NCBI GenBank assembly: GCA_000149265.1
Contig: CH001357.1
Span: forward strand, 130,999-194,998
Length of the DNA stretch: 64,000 nt
Direction of reading: 5' to 3'
Source of the DNA: Ciona savignyi
Taxonomy: Eukaryota; Chordata; Ascidiacea; Phlebobranchia; Cionidae
Within the stretch, counting starts at the first letter, position 1; each line of letters begins with the position of its first letter. The notes beneath the pieces were generated by a model. The model saw only the letters and a program-made list of their open reading frames with translations. It was not told the DNA's origin and ran no database searches. This document shows positions 44,752 through 55,137 of this stretch, in pieces. The translations under genes and the position numbers were made by a program.

Positions 44752-45726
44752 TTAAACGACTAATTCAGCGGTTTGCGGGCCAGTGGAAGACCTAGGTTGG
44801 CTTGTTGTGATTGGTTGTTTCCCTTTTGGATGACGTACTGGTGACGTAAGAATGCTTTTCCAAGTTTCGAAAGAAAAAAGAATGCTGAGTAAGTTGATGA
44901 GCATGTTGATGTCATAAACAGTGATTATGACGTGGCGTGTAGCCGTATCAGGAAGTATAAAGGCCAAGATAACCATAGCTACGATGTCGGAAATGACGCA
45001 AATAACGGCGAAAATTGCCGAGCGTCGAACGATTTTCGAGATTCTTTTCTTGTTTGCCGAAGAGCTGTTTCTACGTAGAGGGTAGATAAACAGAAACATC
45101 AATAAGAACTGGCCGAACAGGATAACTCCATTGGCCATGTATACCGGCCATACCACGTATTCCGACTTTGGTTTGGTGACGCAACCCCTCGGTGATGAGT
45201 CATAGTTATCTGACAATACATACGCGAACCCAGCAGCTAAACAGCCAATCCATATACCCAGAATACTAACGAGGCTTATAACCTTAACAGTGGTGCTACA
45301 AATCATAGATATTGCTGGGTGCTGGTACAGTGAGCGTTGTTTAAGCCACAGAAACGTGAAGACGGCAATTGTAGTCAACGCGTACCCGGAAATAGAAACA
45401 TCCAAAGAAATCTCACATGCTCGTGACGACACGTCGCCATAGCCGACATTTAAAGCAGCTTGGTCCGGTATTGTCCTTAGATAACTGAGCAAGTAGGCGC
45501 ACAAGAACGACACATATATGATCCTTGCGTTTGCCTCCGTAGAGTCATTTTTCTGTCGCCATTTTCCATTTCGTTTTCCGTAGATGCAGATAGCGATAAC
45601 GATCCACGTAATAATAAGAAGTATTATGACGTTACATATCGTTCCTACATACCACACCGGCTGGGTGAAGCGATTCACAGGAATGACGTCAGACACATTA
45701 ACAGTAGTGACGTTGGTCCATGACAT
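44752..45726 (-). CDS. Intronless seven-transmembrane receptor-like protein, copy B
   Basis: 324 residues. TM segments lie near 25-49, 68-86, 104-128, 147-170, 190-215, 236-258 and 266-287. Cys104 (top of TM3) and Cys182 (second extracellular loop) form the expected disulphide pair. N-terminal sequons NVT and NVS precede TM1. The C-terminal tail is basic, then Ser/Thr/Pro-rich. Same length as copy C: residues 9-61 and 122-248 are identical between them, while 62-121 differ at about 21 positions. An acceptor-like TTTTTATACAG ends 9 bases before the ATG. Ligand and coupling are unknown. Confidence 0.8.
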   Translation of the reverse strand: MSWTNVTTVNVSDVIPVNRFTQPVWYVGTICNVIILLIITWIVIAICIYGKRNGKWRQKNDSTEANARIIYVSFLCAYLLSYLRTIPDQAALNVGYGDVSSRACEISLDVSISGYALTTIAVFTFLWLKQRSLYQHPAISMICSTTVKVISLVSILGIWIGCLAAGFAYVLSDNYDSSPRGCVTKPKSEYVVWPVYMANGVILFGQFLLMFLFIYPLRRNSSSANKKRISKIVRRSAIFAVICVISDIVAMVILAFILPDTATRHVIITVYDINMLINLLSILFSFETWKSILTSPVRHPKGKQPITTSQPRSSTGPQTAELVV

Positions 45727-46602
45727 TTTGGATACCTGTATAAAAATGTAGGATCAATTAAAGTAGGTCTTTATATTATATATTTTTTATTTATATAATT
45801 TGAATGGAAAATAGAACAAAAGGTGTTAAATTGTTTTTTTTTTACTACACAGTGATGATGACTGTGATTAAAATCTACAATTATGCCATCAAACATACAA
45901 TTATATTTTTCCTCATTAAATTAGTATGAAAAATGTTCTTTTTCTTGCGCTTCAAGAATATAACTATTGGGATGCATATAACAATAGCTGGCGGGGCTTG
46001 GATTCCTTAGGCTACCACCGCTGCCGCAGTCAAATATGGCATTCGACGTTCGAGGGAGAAGCAAGAATAAAAATACTTAAATAAATCTCAAGAAAGAATA
46101 GATCGGTTTGAAATTATTGACTCCAGAATAATTATAGCAAAAACTAATTGAGATCGACGCTCCTAACTAACGTTGACATTGACTAAAATGATATCTTTAT
46201 TCTAATCCTTCTAAAACTAATCCTCCTAAAGAAACCACATCACCTTATGATGGAAATTTATCCGCATTATTCAATTCGCCTTATTACGGCTTTAAATATG
46301 CTTCTATTACCATGTCTATAAGGTTTATTGTACTGCGCCGGAACCTATCGATTTTTTATTCTGTTAAAGGCTATTGTACCTAGTTATCTAAAGAATTCAA
46401 TCGAAGTCTGGAATAACAGCTTTGTGAGTCCAAGAATAAAGCGAAGCTCCTAATTGGAATTTACTTCCGTGTTCGTCATATTTTGCTTGTGAAATTGACG
46501 TGTTAATAATAATATTATCACTGGCATGAATCACTGTAGAACAAACTTTCAGTTTCAGTTTTGTCTTAGTTTAATTCTCGTTCAATTTCTTATACAATAC
46601 CT

Positions 46603-46845
46603 TGCAGGTTCAAAACTAGTCGCTAGCTAGTCGGGTGTGTCCTTGGGCAAGACACTTAAAGGATATTGCTTGAAACCAGCGGATTAATGGGTTCTACTAA
46701 ATTGAAGGAATGTCTCAATTATACGACACTCTGTAATAGATCCGCTAACCCGACGGTGAGCGCGAGGTGATCTGACGATTGCCCGTGTGTTAACCCCCTA
46801 GGTGGTCCTATTCAAGGGAATAAACATGGATATCCTATCCTACCT
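46603..46845 (+). mobile_element. SINE family A
   Basis: B box, body and tail are present; the extreme 5' head is missing. Confidence 0.85.
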
Positions 46846-46951
46846 ACTATGAACAGCTACGTAGAGCTACGCAAACAAAGGAAATGACGTTGTACGTAAA
46901 CAACATAAAAATCACTTGTATAGGTTGTTGTGTCATTAACTGTTTCTCAGT

Positions 46952-47075
46952 GTATAAGAAAAGGAACCAGTAATCACTTAGATTGCTATTGAAAGTAATT
47001 CTAACCCTGTCCCAAACACAAATCGTAACCCCAGAACTAACTTTAACATCACACTAACATTAATATCATAATCGT
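46952..47075. mobile_element. MITE family C fragment
   Basis: Core words CCCAAACACAAATCGTAACC and CCAGAACTAAC are present without clear ends. Confidence 0.45.
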
Positions 47076-47079
47076 TATT

Positions 47080-47140
47080 GCGATCCAAGCGCTCCATGCG
47101 ATCCAAGCGGTCCATGCGATCCAAGCGGTCCACGCAGTCC
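47080..47140. repeat. 18-bp minisatellite, ~3.3 copies
   Basis: Unit GCGATCCAAGCGGTCCAT with one or two changes per copy. Confidence 0.9.
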
Positions 47141-47662
47141 TGTAGTATTTAGAGATACCGGTAATCATTGATTGCCATCCCGAACCTTCGATTCCCAAGG
47201 GAACAAATTTGTTGTTTTTGTTTCTTTTCTACGTCACGCTGATGACGGGGATATCCGGTCGCCACGTCATTGGACAGAACGGTTTATCAAAAAAAGATTT
47301 TTCAGGAATCCAAACTTATATGACCAACGTTTGCCTCCACCTTTAACTTTAAAGGTCATTTTCTCACTATTTTTGGCGGTATCGTCGATATCTTCGGATT
47401 AGATAGGATTAGATATTAACGGAAGTTAAAAATATAAAACACGAACCAGGAATACAAAACAAGATTTAATGTAACCAAGTTCGGCTTACAATACGAAATA
47501 TATACAAGAAAAACAACCACGACGATATACAACTGTAATGCTTAAACAAAACGCAAAGTTTTCAAATGAATATAAAAGTTCGTGATCTAAACATAGATTT
47601 TTCATCAACCTCATTTGATTACCCGAGATCGCAAATACTAACTCATATGACTTATTAAGCTA

Positions 47663-47936
47663 TTCGGCATATTAGTCTGGTATTTGAGTGCGCCGCCTTT
47701 CAACCGGTAGACTAGTCGCTAGTATGTCGGTTGCATCCTTGGGCACTTTACGGACATTGCCTGAACCCAGCGGATTAATGGGTTCTACTAAATTGAAGGA
47801 ACGTGTAAATCATACACAACACGCACTGTCATAGCTCCGGTAACCCGACGGTGGGCGCAAGGTGATCTGACGATTACCCGTGTGTTAACCCCCTTGGTTG
47901 TCCCATTCACGGGGATAAACATGAATATCCTATCCA
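47663..47936 (+). mobile_element. SINE family A
   Basis: Shortened head, full body and tail. It ends about 25 bases from the lectin stop codon, so it lies in or next to the lectin 3' UTR. Confidence 0.85.
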
Positions 47937-47960
47937 AACACAGCGTTGAAGTATACAAAG

Positions 47961-50768
47961 TCAAAATACCCGTTCACAGAGAGAGTATCGATAATGTATA
48001 CAACGTAAGTTATTCCACAGCTGTGAACCTAACAAACTTGTAAAAACAACGACGCAGTTTTCCTGTCCAGGATGGTTTGGTTCGCCGTCGTTCCAACTTG
48101 CCTCGCTCGTTTGAAGCGGGGGCCCATCTTCCCAGACAAAATGGCCGTCCATGGTGTTATCGGTTAGGCCGATCCAATACTCTTTCTTGACCAGAACTGG
48201 CAATAGGGCATTCAAAATCCTGAAATTGTTGGTTGTTGCTAATTTCGATTGTCAGAAATCAATTCATCAATCTTTAAGTATGTCGCCTTTCAGCCGCAGT
48301 GTTGCAGGTTCGAAACTCGTCGCTAGCTAGTCGGTTGTGTTCTTGAGCAAGGCAATAAACGGACATTGCCTGAACCCAGCAGATTAATGGATTCTACCAA
48401 ATTGAAGAAACATGTGTATCATATGGAACACACTGCAACAGGGTAACTTGACAATGGGGCAAAACTTAACAAAACCACAAAAATGTATGATTAACACTTT
48501 TCTACAAAGTGTTAAATAGATCGAGGTATGAAAAAAGCAAAATTAGTGAAATTACAAAATAGCTGAATATATATATAAGTTAAGTTAGAAAGTGAATATA
48601 AGTTAGAAAGTGAAGATACGTTAGAAAATAAAGAATTGTGGGAAAATGCCAATGCAGTGACAAAATTCATGAATTATTTTCCTGTGCCAGGCTTTAAAAA
48701 TGTCTTTTTACCTCATCACATTCTTATCTCTAGCAGCTTGCACCACTAAGTTTCCCCCTAGTTGAGAACACTCTGTTTTTGCGTTGTTATACGTCATGCC
48801 CTGGTTAATGACGTAATAAACAAACCCGTTTCTTGGAACTGCCCATTCTCTCCCACCAATCACTGAGCATAAAATGATGAGTTAATCAATAACCTATGTA
48901 AAATAGCATTTTTTGACCGAGCCAAGTTTCGAACTTATGATGGGCTCGTCACAAAGACCGGTTGTGTATGTAAGAGTAAAACAAAAATAATTTGCGGTTA
49001 AATTTATGAGCTTACCAACGGGATAAAAGTCGGAACCTATAAAAGAAACAAATTGTGCGTTAAAATAAATATAAGTTTGGTTTTGTAAGTTTTATATATC
49101 ACTCACAGAATATGTCATTTATTCATCACCCAAATTTACTTATCGACACAAATTTAAATTTCAAAGTGTAAATAATATGATCCTATATGTATGGAAATAC
49201 CAGGGTCCACATACGCGCGAATATGGTCATTATTAGTATGTTATGGAAATCTTAGGGCTCAAAATATTACAGCCTATATACTGGCATTAAATTTATTGGG
49301 ACTTGGTAAACATAAAACCTCGAGAATTGTCGCCCAACTCGAAAAGTTGTCTTCTTTAAGAGTCGAAATATCGATAATATTGGATATGATATTCCTGTTT
49401 ATTCCGGTAAATAGGTATCCAGGTGGATAGGTAGACGCGGCATTAACACATGAATAATCCATCACTCGATTAAGAAACTATTGAAAACATTTATTGATAA
49501 ACTTTTCATACAATATGTTTGAAACATTTTAGTTTCATCAAAAACTTCAGCCGGTTTACTTTTACGTGGTACAGGGTGAAGAAAACTAAATGGGGGAAAG
49601 CGGGAAGGAGGGAAACCGCACATTAGAATAAGGATTATGACATTAGAGTTAGTTTTAAAACAAGGGGTTGGTGTTAGGGTTAGTTCTGGGGTCGATATTA
49701 GTGTTCAGGGGAGGGTTTAAATTAGTTTACGTAATTTTAGTGAGCTGTTTCCCTCCTTCTCTTTCCCTCCCTTTAGTGTTACTCCTACAAAATTACAGGG
49801 AAACTTATACTAACTTGTATAAAACACCCAATCCACGATTAAGATCAAATCCCAGCCCGTGTTGTTGTCTGTTCGCTTTATCTCAATGATAAATCCAGGT
49901 TCAAGTAATTCTAACACCGACACATTGAATTGATGCGGCAGAGAATGGTTTTTGGGTCTCGCTGTAGCATTCACTAGAAGCACTTCATACTTTTCGCATA
50001 ATTTGTACCGGATGAAAGACTTCGGTTGGTTTGAGTGAGACTGGATCTCAGAAATCCCTCTCTGATTCATTGGTTGCCCTGAGTGGTTTCATTTCAGCCA
50101 TCTATTTTATACGTTTGACTAAAAGGTCTAGACTCTAGACCAATAGACGATGGGAGCGAGGTGATCTGACGATTGCCTGTGTGTTAACCCCCTTGGTTTT
50201 CCCAATCAAGGGGGTATATACATAAATATCCTATCCTAATAAAGTGCGTTATATATATTGTTACCATTTAAGCGATTGGTTTGAAATAAATAGTTCAGAC
50301 TTACTGAGTGGTCTATAGACCAGTCTATATGTAGACTATAAAACTATAGACTCTAACGACTATGACCAAAGTTTCGCTTGGTGTTTTTCCCATTTTCCCC
50401 CTTGCCTCTTTCTGTACGATTATTTCGTTGGGAAAAACACTTAAGCTACAATATATTTTTTTCAAGCAAGCGAACCTTTGGACATATTCGTTAGAGTCTA
50501 AAGCTCTAGAGTCTAGACCATTTAGTAAGCTCAGAAATATTTTTTTTAAACAATCGCTTAAATGGTAACAAATATATAACGCACTAATACACCAGACATT
50601 TGATCATCTATGGATAATATACCTATTACAATAATTTTACAGCATTTGTATTCACCAATAGCGATAATCATTCATCCTATTCCAAATTCTTTCGTTAAAA
50701 CACTACTACTTACCTAGAACTGCACAACTGAAAACACAGACAATCTTTAACATTATGAGTACTTTCAT
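47961..50768 (-). CDS. Secreted C-type lectin domain protein, five exons
   Basis: Exons 50714-50768, 49815-50078, 49016-49036 (21-nt microexon), 48712-48862 and 47961-48219 join with consistent phases to give 249 residues. Residues 1-19 form a signal peptide (KVLIMLKIVCVFSCAVLG). Exon 2 encodes ~88 residues of unrecognised sequence with a possible beta-sandwich character (two NxS/T sequons). Exons 4 and 5 form one C-type lectin domain with the family WIGL, a W-DGEPN sequence at the sugar/calcium site (EPN suggests mannose-type binding in the family), then ENC, WNN and terminal C--R-SLCE cysteines. A splice-acceptor-like CTTCAG lies just before the ATG. It is probably an extracellular recognition protein. 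SINE A and B and a MITE C lie in its introns. Confidence 0.85.
48275..48460 (+). mobile_element. SINE family A in lectin intron 4
   Basis: Head with B box and proximal body; the distal body is decayed. Confidence 0.75.
48915..48990 (-). mobile_element. SINE family B fragment in lectin intron 3
   Basis: GAGCCAAGTTTCGAACTTAT and GATGGGCTCGTC mark the B-box end in reverse. Confidence 0.6.
49585..49795. mobile_element. MITE family C in lectin intron 2
   Basis: AAGCGGGAAGGAGGGAAACC at the left and GTTTCCCTCCTTCTCTTTCC at the right are inverted ends. The GTGTTAGGGTTAGTTCTGGG core lies between. Confidence 0.7.
50148..50240 (+). mobile_element. SINE family A 3' end
   Basis: GATCTGACGATTGCC through the ATCCTATCC tail, in lectin intron 1. 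Confidence 0.75.
50243..50588. mobile_element. Inverted-repeat element with ~80-bp arms
   Basis: AGTGCGTTATATATATTGTT at the left matches the reverse complement of the right end, and pairing continues through CCATTTAAGCGATTG to the GGTCTATAGACC region. The centre repeats TCTAGA/CTATAG words. It lies in lectin intron 1. Confidence 0.8.
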
Positions 50769-51252
50769 GATGATAAACTGAAGACGGCGCAAAATCATAC
50801 ACCAATTTGCACCAACTCTTATGCGACGAAGGCAATAACAAATACGTATAGATCAAACGACCGTTCAGCTGATGCTACGTTTGGTATTGGGTTTCTGGGG
50901 AAATCATAGGAATATGAATGTGGTTGTGATGCAATTCAACACATGCAACTGACCTCCTTCGAAGTTCGCGGAAGAAACGTTACTTATTTACTAGAGGGCC
51001 TTATTGAGTTTACGCTCTCATAACTTCGGCTAGTTGGTCTAATGGTAGCGCGTTCAACCAGTTTTGGTATAAAAAAAGGTATATACTTATTAATCATTTT
51101 TTTAATTATTTTCTCTTTATAAATCCTTTTTAATTATTACTTAATCAATTCTTTTAATCATTTTTCCAGCCGCGTTTATCATTTGGTCAAACGACCGTAC
51201 TTAAACCTGTATGGCCGCTAGATGTTTGGTTGTGTCCTTAGAAAAGGAGTGC

Positions 51253-51460
51253 GGTGTACGGTCGTGTGGCCGAATGATTAACGCGACCGATACATATACC
51301 TACTCCTATACAAAAACGGTCCGAGTAACTAGACCATTGGTTCGAAACTTGGCTCGTTAAAATAAACGGTCGTGTGGTCGAATGGTTAACGCGACCGATA
51401 CATATACAAAAACAATCAAAGTGACGAGCCCATTATGGGTTCGACATTTGGCTCGTAAAA
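51253..51460 (+). mobile_element. Two SINE family B copies in tandem
   Basis: 51253-51358 and 51366-51460 both start GGTCGTGTGG-CGAATG and end TTGGCTCG. They are the best-preserved copies of family B here. Confidence 0.85.
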
Positions 51461-51725
51461 AATGGGCACTACGGATGATTTCTAATCGCTGTGGTTTAAC
51501 GGACTGGACACAAACGTTAACAGCTATTGCAACCAAATGCAGAACGATGCAAAAGGTACCTTAATTAATCACTATCGACGAAACAACATAAACCCCTTTC
51601 AATGAAAACAAAATATGTAAAGGCATGTATAAAAGCTGAACTTATTATGAGTTCCCTTCGCTTTTACTTCTTCGTTTCGAATAAATACTACATTATAAGT
51701 TTATTTTTTCCCTGAAAAATATAAA

Positions 51726-52000
51726 TAAGGCTAATCATGTTTATTCCCGTGAATGGGAAAACCAAGGGTGTTAATACACATGCTATCGTCACCTCGCGCC
51801 CACCGTCATGTTACCGGAGCTATTGCAGTGTGGTGTGTATGATTCACACGTTCCTTCAATTTAGTAGAACCCATTAATCCACTGTGTCCAAGCAATGTCC
51901 GCTCAGTGCCTTGCCTAAGGACACAACCGAGTCGCTAGCGACCAGCGTCGCACCTGCAACCCTTCGGCTGAAAGGCAACACACTAACCCATCAGGCTAAT
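51726..52000 (-). mobile_element. SINE family A, near full length
   Basis: Tail start, body and head, with a small deletion in the body. Confidence 0.85.
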
Positions 52001-52570
52001 CAGTATATTAGATATAGATTATTTCATAAACAACTCATACGTTATTTTCAGCAACAGTTTCTGTTGTTTGTTTTGAGCAAAACTGAAACCTTTTAATCAT
52101 CGGTTCTTTTTACCAAGTGATAAAGAAAACCCAGTTACGTGTTATTCATGAAGTAACACACGACTATTATTACGTTAGTGTCCCATCATTTCGAACAAGG
52201 AAGTAAAAATGCGAAGTAAGGTTTGGTTCCTGGCAATATATATAGGTGTCACGGTGTATTTAGATTTAATACTTTATCTAGACATGGTTAGAGGAGTTTT
52301 AAAACAGATAAATCAAGTTATTTACGCTGAACATAGTAGAAATTATAGCCACCGTAATAAAATAATATGTAAAACCAAGTTAAAGTGACATTTAAGTTTA
52401 AGTTTAGTGTTTTTGTCCTATTTAATGGCAACATAAAACATGATTTAATTTGTATAGACAAACTTACGCAATCACGGGTTGTTTTGTGTTTGCGGGTTTA
52501 ACATGATGTTTAAATATATAATATAAAGACCTTCTTTAATTGATCCTACATTTTTATACAGGTGTCCAAA

Positions 52571-53545
52571 ATGTCAGGGACCAACGTCACTATTGTTAAT
52601 GTGTCCGACGTCATTCCTGTGAATCGCTTCACCCAGCCGGTGTGGTATGTAGGAACGATATGTAACGTCATAATACTTCTTATTATTACGTGGATCGTTA
52701 TCGCTATTTGCATCTACGGAAAACGAAATGGAAAATGGCGACAGAAAAATGACGCCACGGACGCAAACGCGGCAGCTGTGTTCACGGTACTCTTGTGCGC
52801 CTACTTGCTTAGTTACATCAAATTAATATCGGAGCAAGCAGCCTTTAATGTCGGCTATGGCGACGTGACGTCACGAGCATGTGAGATTTCTATGGATGTT
52901 TCAATTGCGGGATATGCTCTAACAGCAACAACCGTCTTCACGTTTCTGTGGCTTAAACAACGCTCACTGTACCAGCACCCAGCAATATCTATGATTTGTA
53001 GCACCACTGTTAAGGTTATAAGCCTCGTTAGTATTCTGGGTATATGGATTGGCTGTTTAGCTGCTGGGTTCGCGTATGTATTGTCAGATAACTATGACTC
53101 ATCACCGAGGGGTTGCGTCACCAAACCAAAGTCGGAATACGTGGTATGGCCGGTATACATGGCCAATGGAGTTATCCTGTTCGGCCAGTTTTTATTGATG
53201 TTTCTGTTTATCTACCCTCTACGTAGAAACAGCTCTTCGGCAAACAAGAAAAGAATCTCGAAAATCGTTCGACGCTCAGCAATTTTCGCCGTTATTTGCG
53301 TCATTTCCGATATAGCAGCTATGGTTATATTAGTATTTATTGTTCCCGATACTGCCACACGCCACACCACAATCACCCTCTATGACGTCAACATGCTCAT
53401 CAACTTACTCAGCATTCTTTTTTCTTTCGAAACTTGGAAAAGCATTCTTACGTCACCGTTACGTCATCCAAAAGAAAAACAACCAATCACAACAAGCCAA
53501 CCCAGGTCCTCCACTGGCCCGCAAACCGTTGAAGCACTCGTTTAA
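52571..53545 (+). CDS. Intronless seven-transmembrane receptor-like protein, copy C
   Basis: 324 residues from ATG 52571. The topology, sequons, TM3/ECL2 cysteine pair and C-terminal tail are as in copy B. It faces the opposite way, about 6.8 kb from B. The shared segment includes ~55 bases upstream (AAAGACC-TTCTTTAATTGATCC through the TTTTTATACAG acceptor-like site) and stops near the stop codon. Differences from B concentrate in residues 62-121 (TM2, first extracellular loop, TM3) and 249-300 (end of TM6, third extracellular loop, TM7). An orphan receptor; no family is recognised. Confidence 0.8.
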   Translation: MSGTNVTIVNVSDVIPVNRFTQPVWYVGTICNVIILLIITWIVIAICIYGKRNGKWRQKNDATDANAAAVFTVLLCAYLLSYIKLISEQAAFNVGYGDVTSRACEISMDVSIAGYALTATTVFTFLWLKQRSLYQHPAISMICSTTVKVISLVSILGIWIGCLAAGFAYVLSDNYDSSPRGCVTKPKSEYVVWPVYMANGVILFGQFLLMFLFIYPLRRNSSSANKKRISKIVRRSAIFAVICVISDIAAMVILVFIVPDTATRHTTITLYDVNMLINLLSILFSFETWKSILTSPLRHPKEKQPITTSQPRSSTGPQTVEALV

Positions 53546-53549
53546 TTTT

Positions 53550-53660
53550 CGCTCTGGTGACCGAATTGTCAACGTGACCGATACATGTACTAAATTGTAT
53601 ACAAAAAAGATGACTTGTCGAATAGCCCTATAATGGCTTCAAAACTTGGCCTGGTAAACA
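53550..53660 (+). mobile_element. SINE family B, diverged
   Basis: TGACCGAATTGTCAACGTGACC followed by GATACATGTA and a decayed B box. Confidence 0.55.
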
Positions 53661-55137
53661 AATTAAACATTTATAAATAAAGCATTGCATAAACTCTGTT
53701 TTATCTTTTAAATGACACTCTTAAACTAAATGTGTATATTATAAGCTCATGCAATTTTAGATTTTATAAATATTTAAAAGTCTTTTTCAAACATTGCTGG
53801 CCTTGTTTTTTAAACGACAATAAAAATAACATTTATTCACAAAAGTTTTATTTCTATTATGGCACAATTATGGCTGTAACACATTGAATAGTGACGTAAC
53901 AGTGTTATATTCTAGAAATGACAAATTAAAGTAAAAATTAAGTTACAGTTTTGTCATTTAATTGTGTTTTAAAGTATAAGTACCTTTTTCAATGTGAAAT
54001 AAAGCATTCTATCAAAATTAGTGTGAATTTGACAAGGCGCTGAAAATGATATACGACTTAGGATATTTGACATAAAATAAATTGTAATTACTTATTTGCT
54101 TATTCACAGGTATTTACGATTGTACTTAAAATGGCGACGTATTTTAAATAGGAAAATGACAACTTTCAGTTTATACAAGTGTGAATTAAAAGTAAATAAG
54201 AATTAATAGTCTTTGTTACAAGACAAGAGTGTTTAGAAACTTTTAGAACAATTATATAATGTTGGATTACACTTATGGTTTCGAAAAAATAAAAGCTATA
54301 GGTGACTGAAATTATAGCTACTTTAACTTCACTAATTGTTGATATAGAATTTACATCAGGCTTAATACAAGAGTTACCCTGACGTATATTTACATTAGTA
54401 CCCAATTTAAAACGATTATTTGCAAATACGATTAACGAATAAAATAAAATTTTCATAAATACACTAATAAGTAAACGTAATAGGTTTCACACTTTTGAAC
54501 ATTGAACCATAAACCTTTATCTGCGTCTACAAAATTGTAATATTTTACTTTGAACAACAGCGATATGAGATAACTTAGGCTTTTATTTTAAGTAAATTAA
54601 ACCTGATTCTTTTAAATTACTTTATGGGTAAACAATAGATAACGTTTTTTTAATTAACAACAATCTTGCCCAAACTGTAAGTTACGCTTAATTATGGGGT
54701 CAATTGAAGTTCAATTAAAAATGACACACTTGCTATATGTGAAAACGTCGCGTTTGCCTAAACAGTTCTAATTATTCGGGCATAAATTAGGCTGTTCATG
54801 CACAGTGTTAGTCGAAATTCTTTTGAATAAATAGGAATTCCAACCTCTTTGGTTTCGAAACAATGTCAGAATTTATGGATCTATATGCCGACTGCTTCAA
54901 TAATAATATTGGACAATATTAGTACAACTAACACTTCTCATACACACAGTGGAGATGAGGTCCGTATATAGGTAAAAGATTAAAGACTTTAACCCGACAA
55001 CTCTACGCATGTGCAGCAAATCGCACATAAAAGAAATTCTTGAAATGTTTTGATCAAACTTTTTGTCGTTTTTGACACAATTCTTATTTTTTTTCAGCAA
55101 AATTGGTTGCAATAAGTGGTCTTTGGCATCCGGTATA
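53661..55137. other. Unassigned AT-rich interval
   Basis: No recognisable repeat or exon. It separates receptor C from the 3' end of the TRADD-N-like gene and should include both 3' UTRs. Confidence 0.5.

Larger units (their letters stand above)
45727..47960. other. Interval between receptor B and the lectin 3' end
   Basis: It holds the receptor B leader region, a MITE C fragment, SINE A copies and an 18-bp minisatellite. At 47160-47400 a more GC-rich piece is open on both strands (77 codons +, about 43 codons -), but I could not place splice sites. Confidence 0.5.
50769..52570. other. Divergent region between lectin and receptor C
   Basis: It must contain the promoters of the lectin (-) and receptor C (+). 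It holds two tandem SINE B copies and one SINE A; no other gene was seen. Confidence 0.55.
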
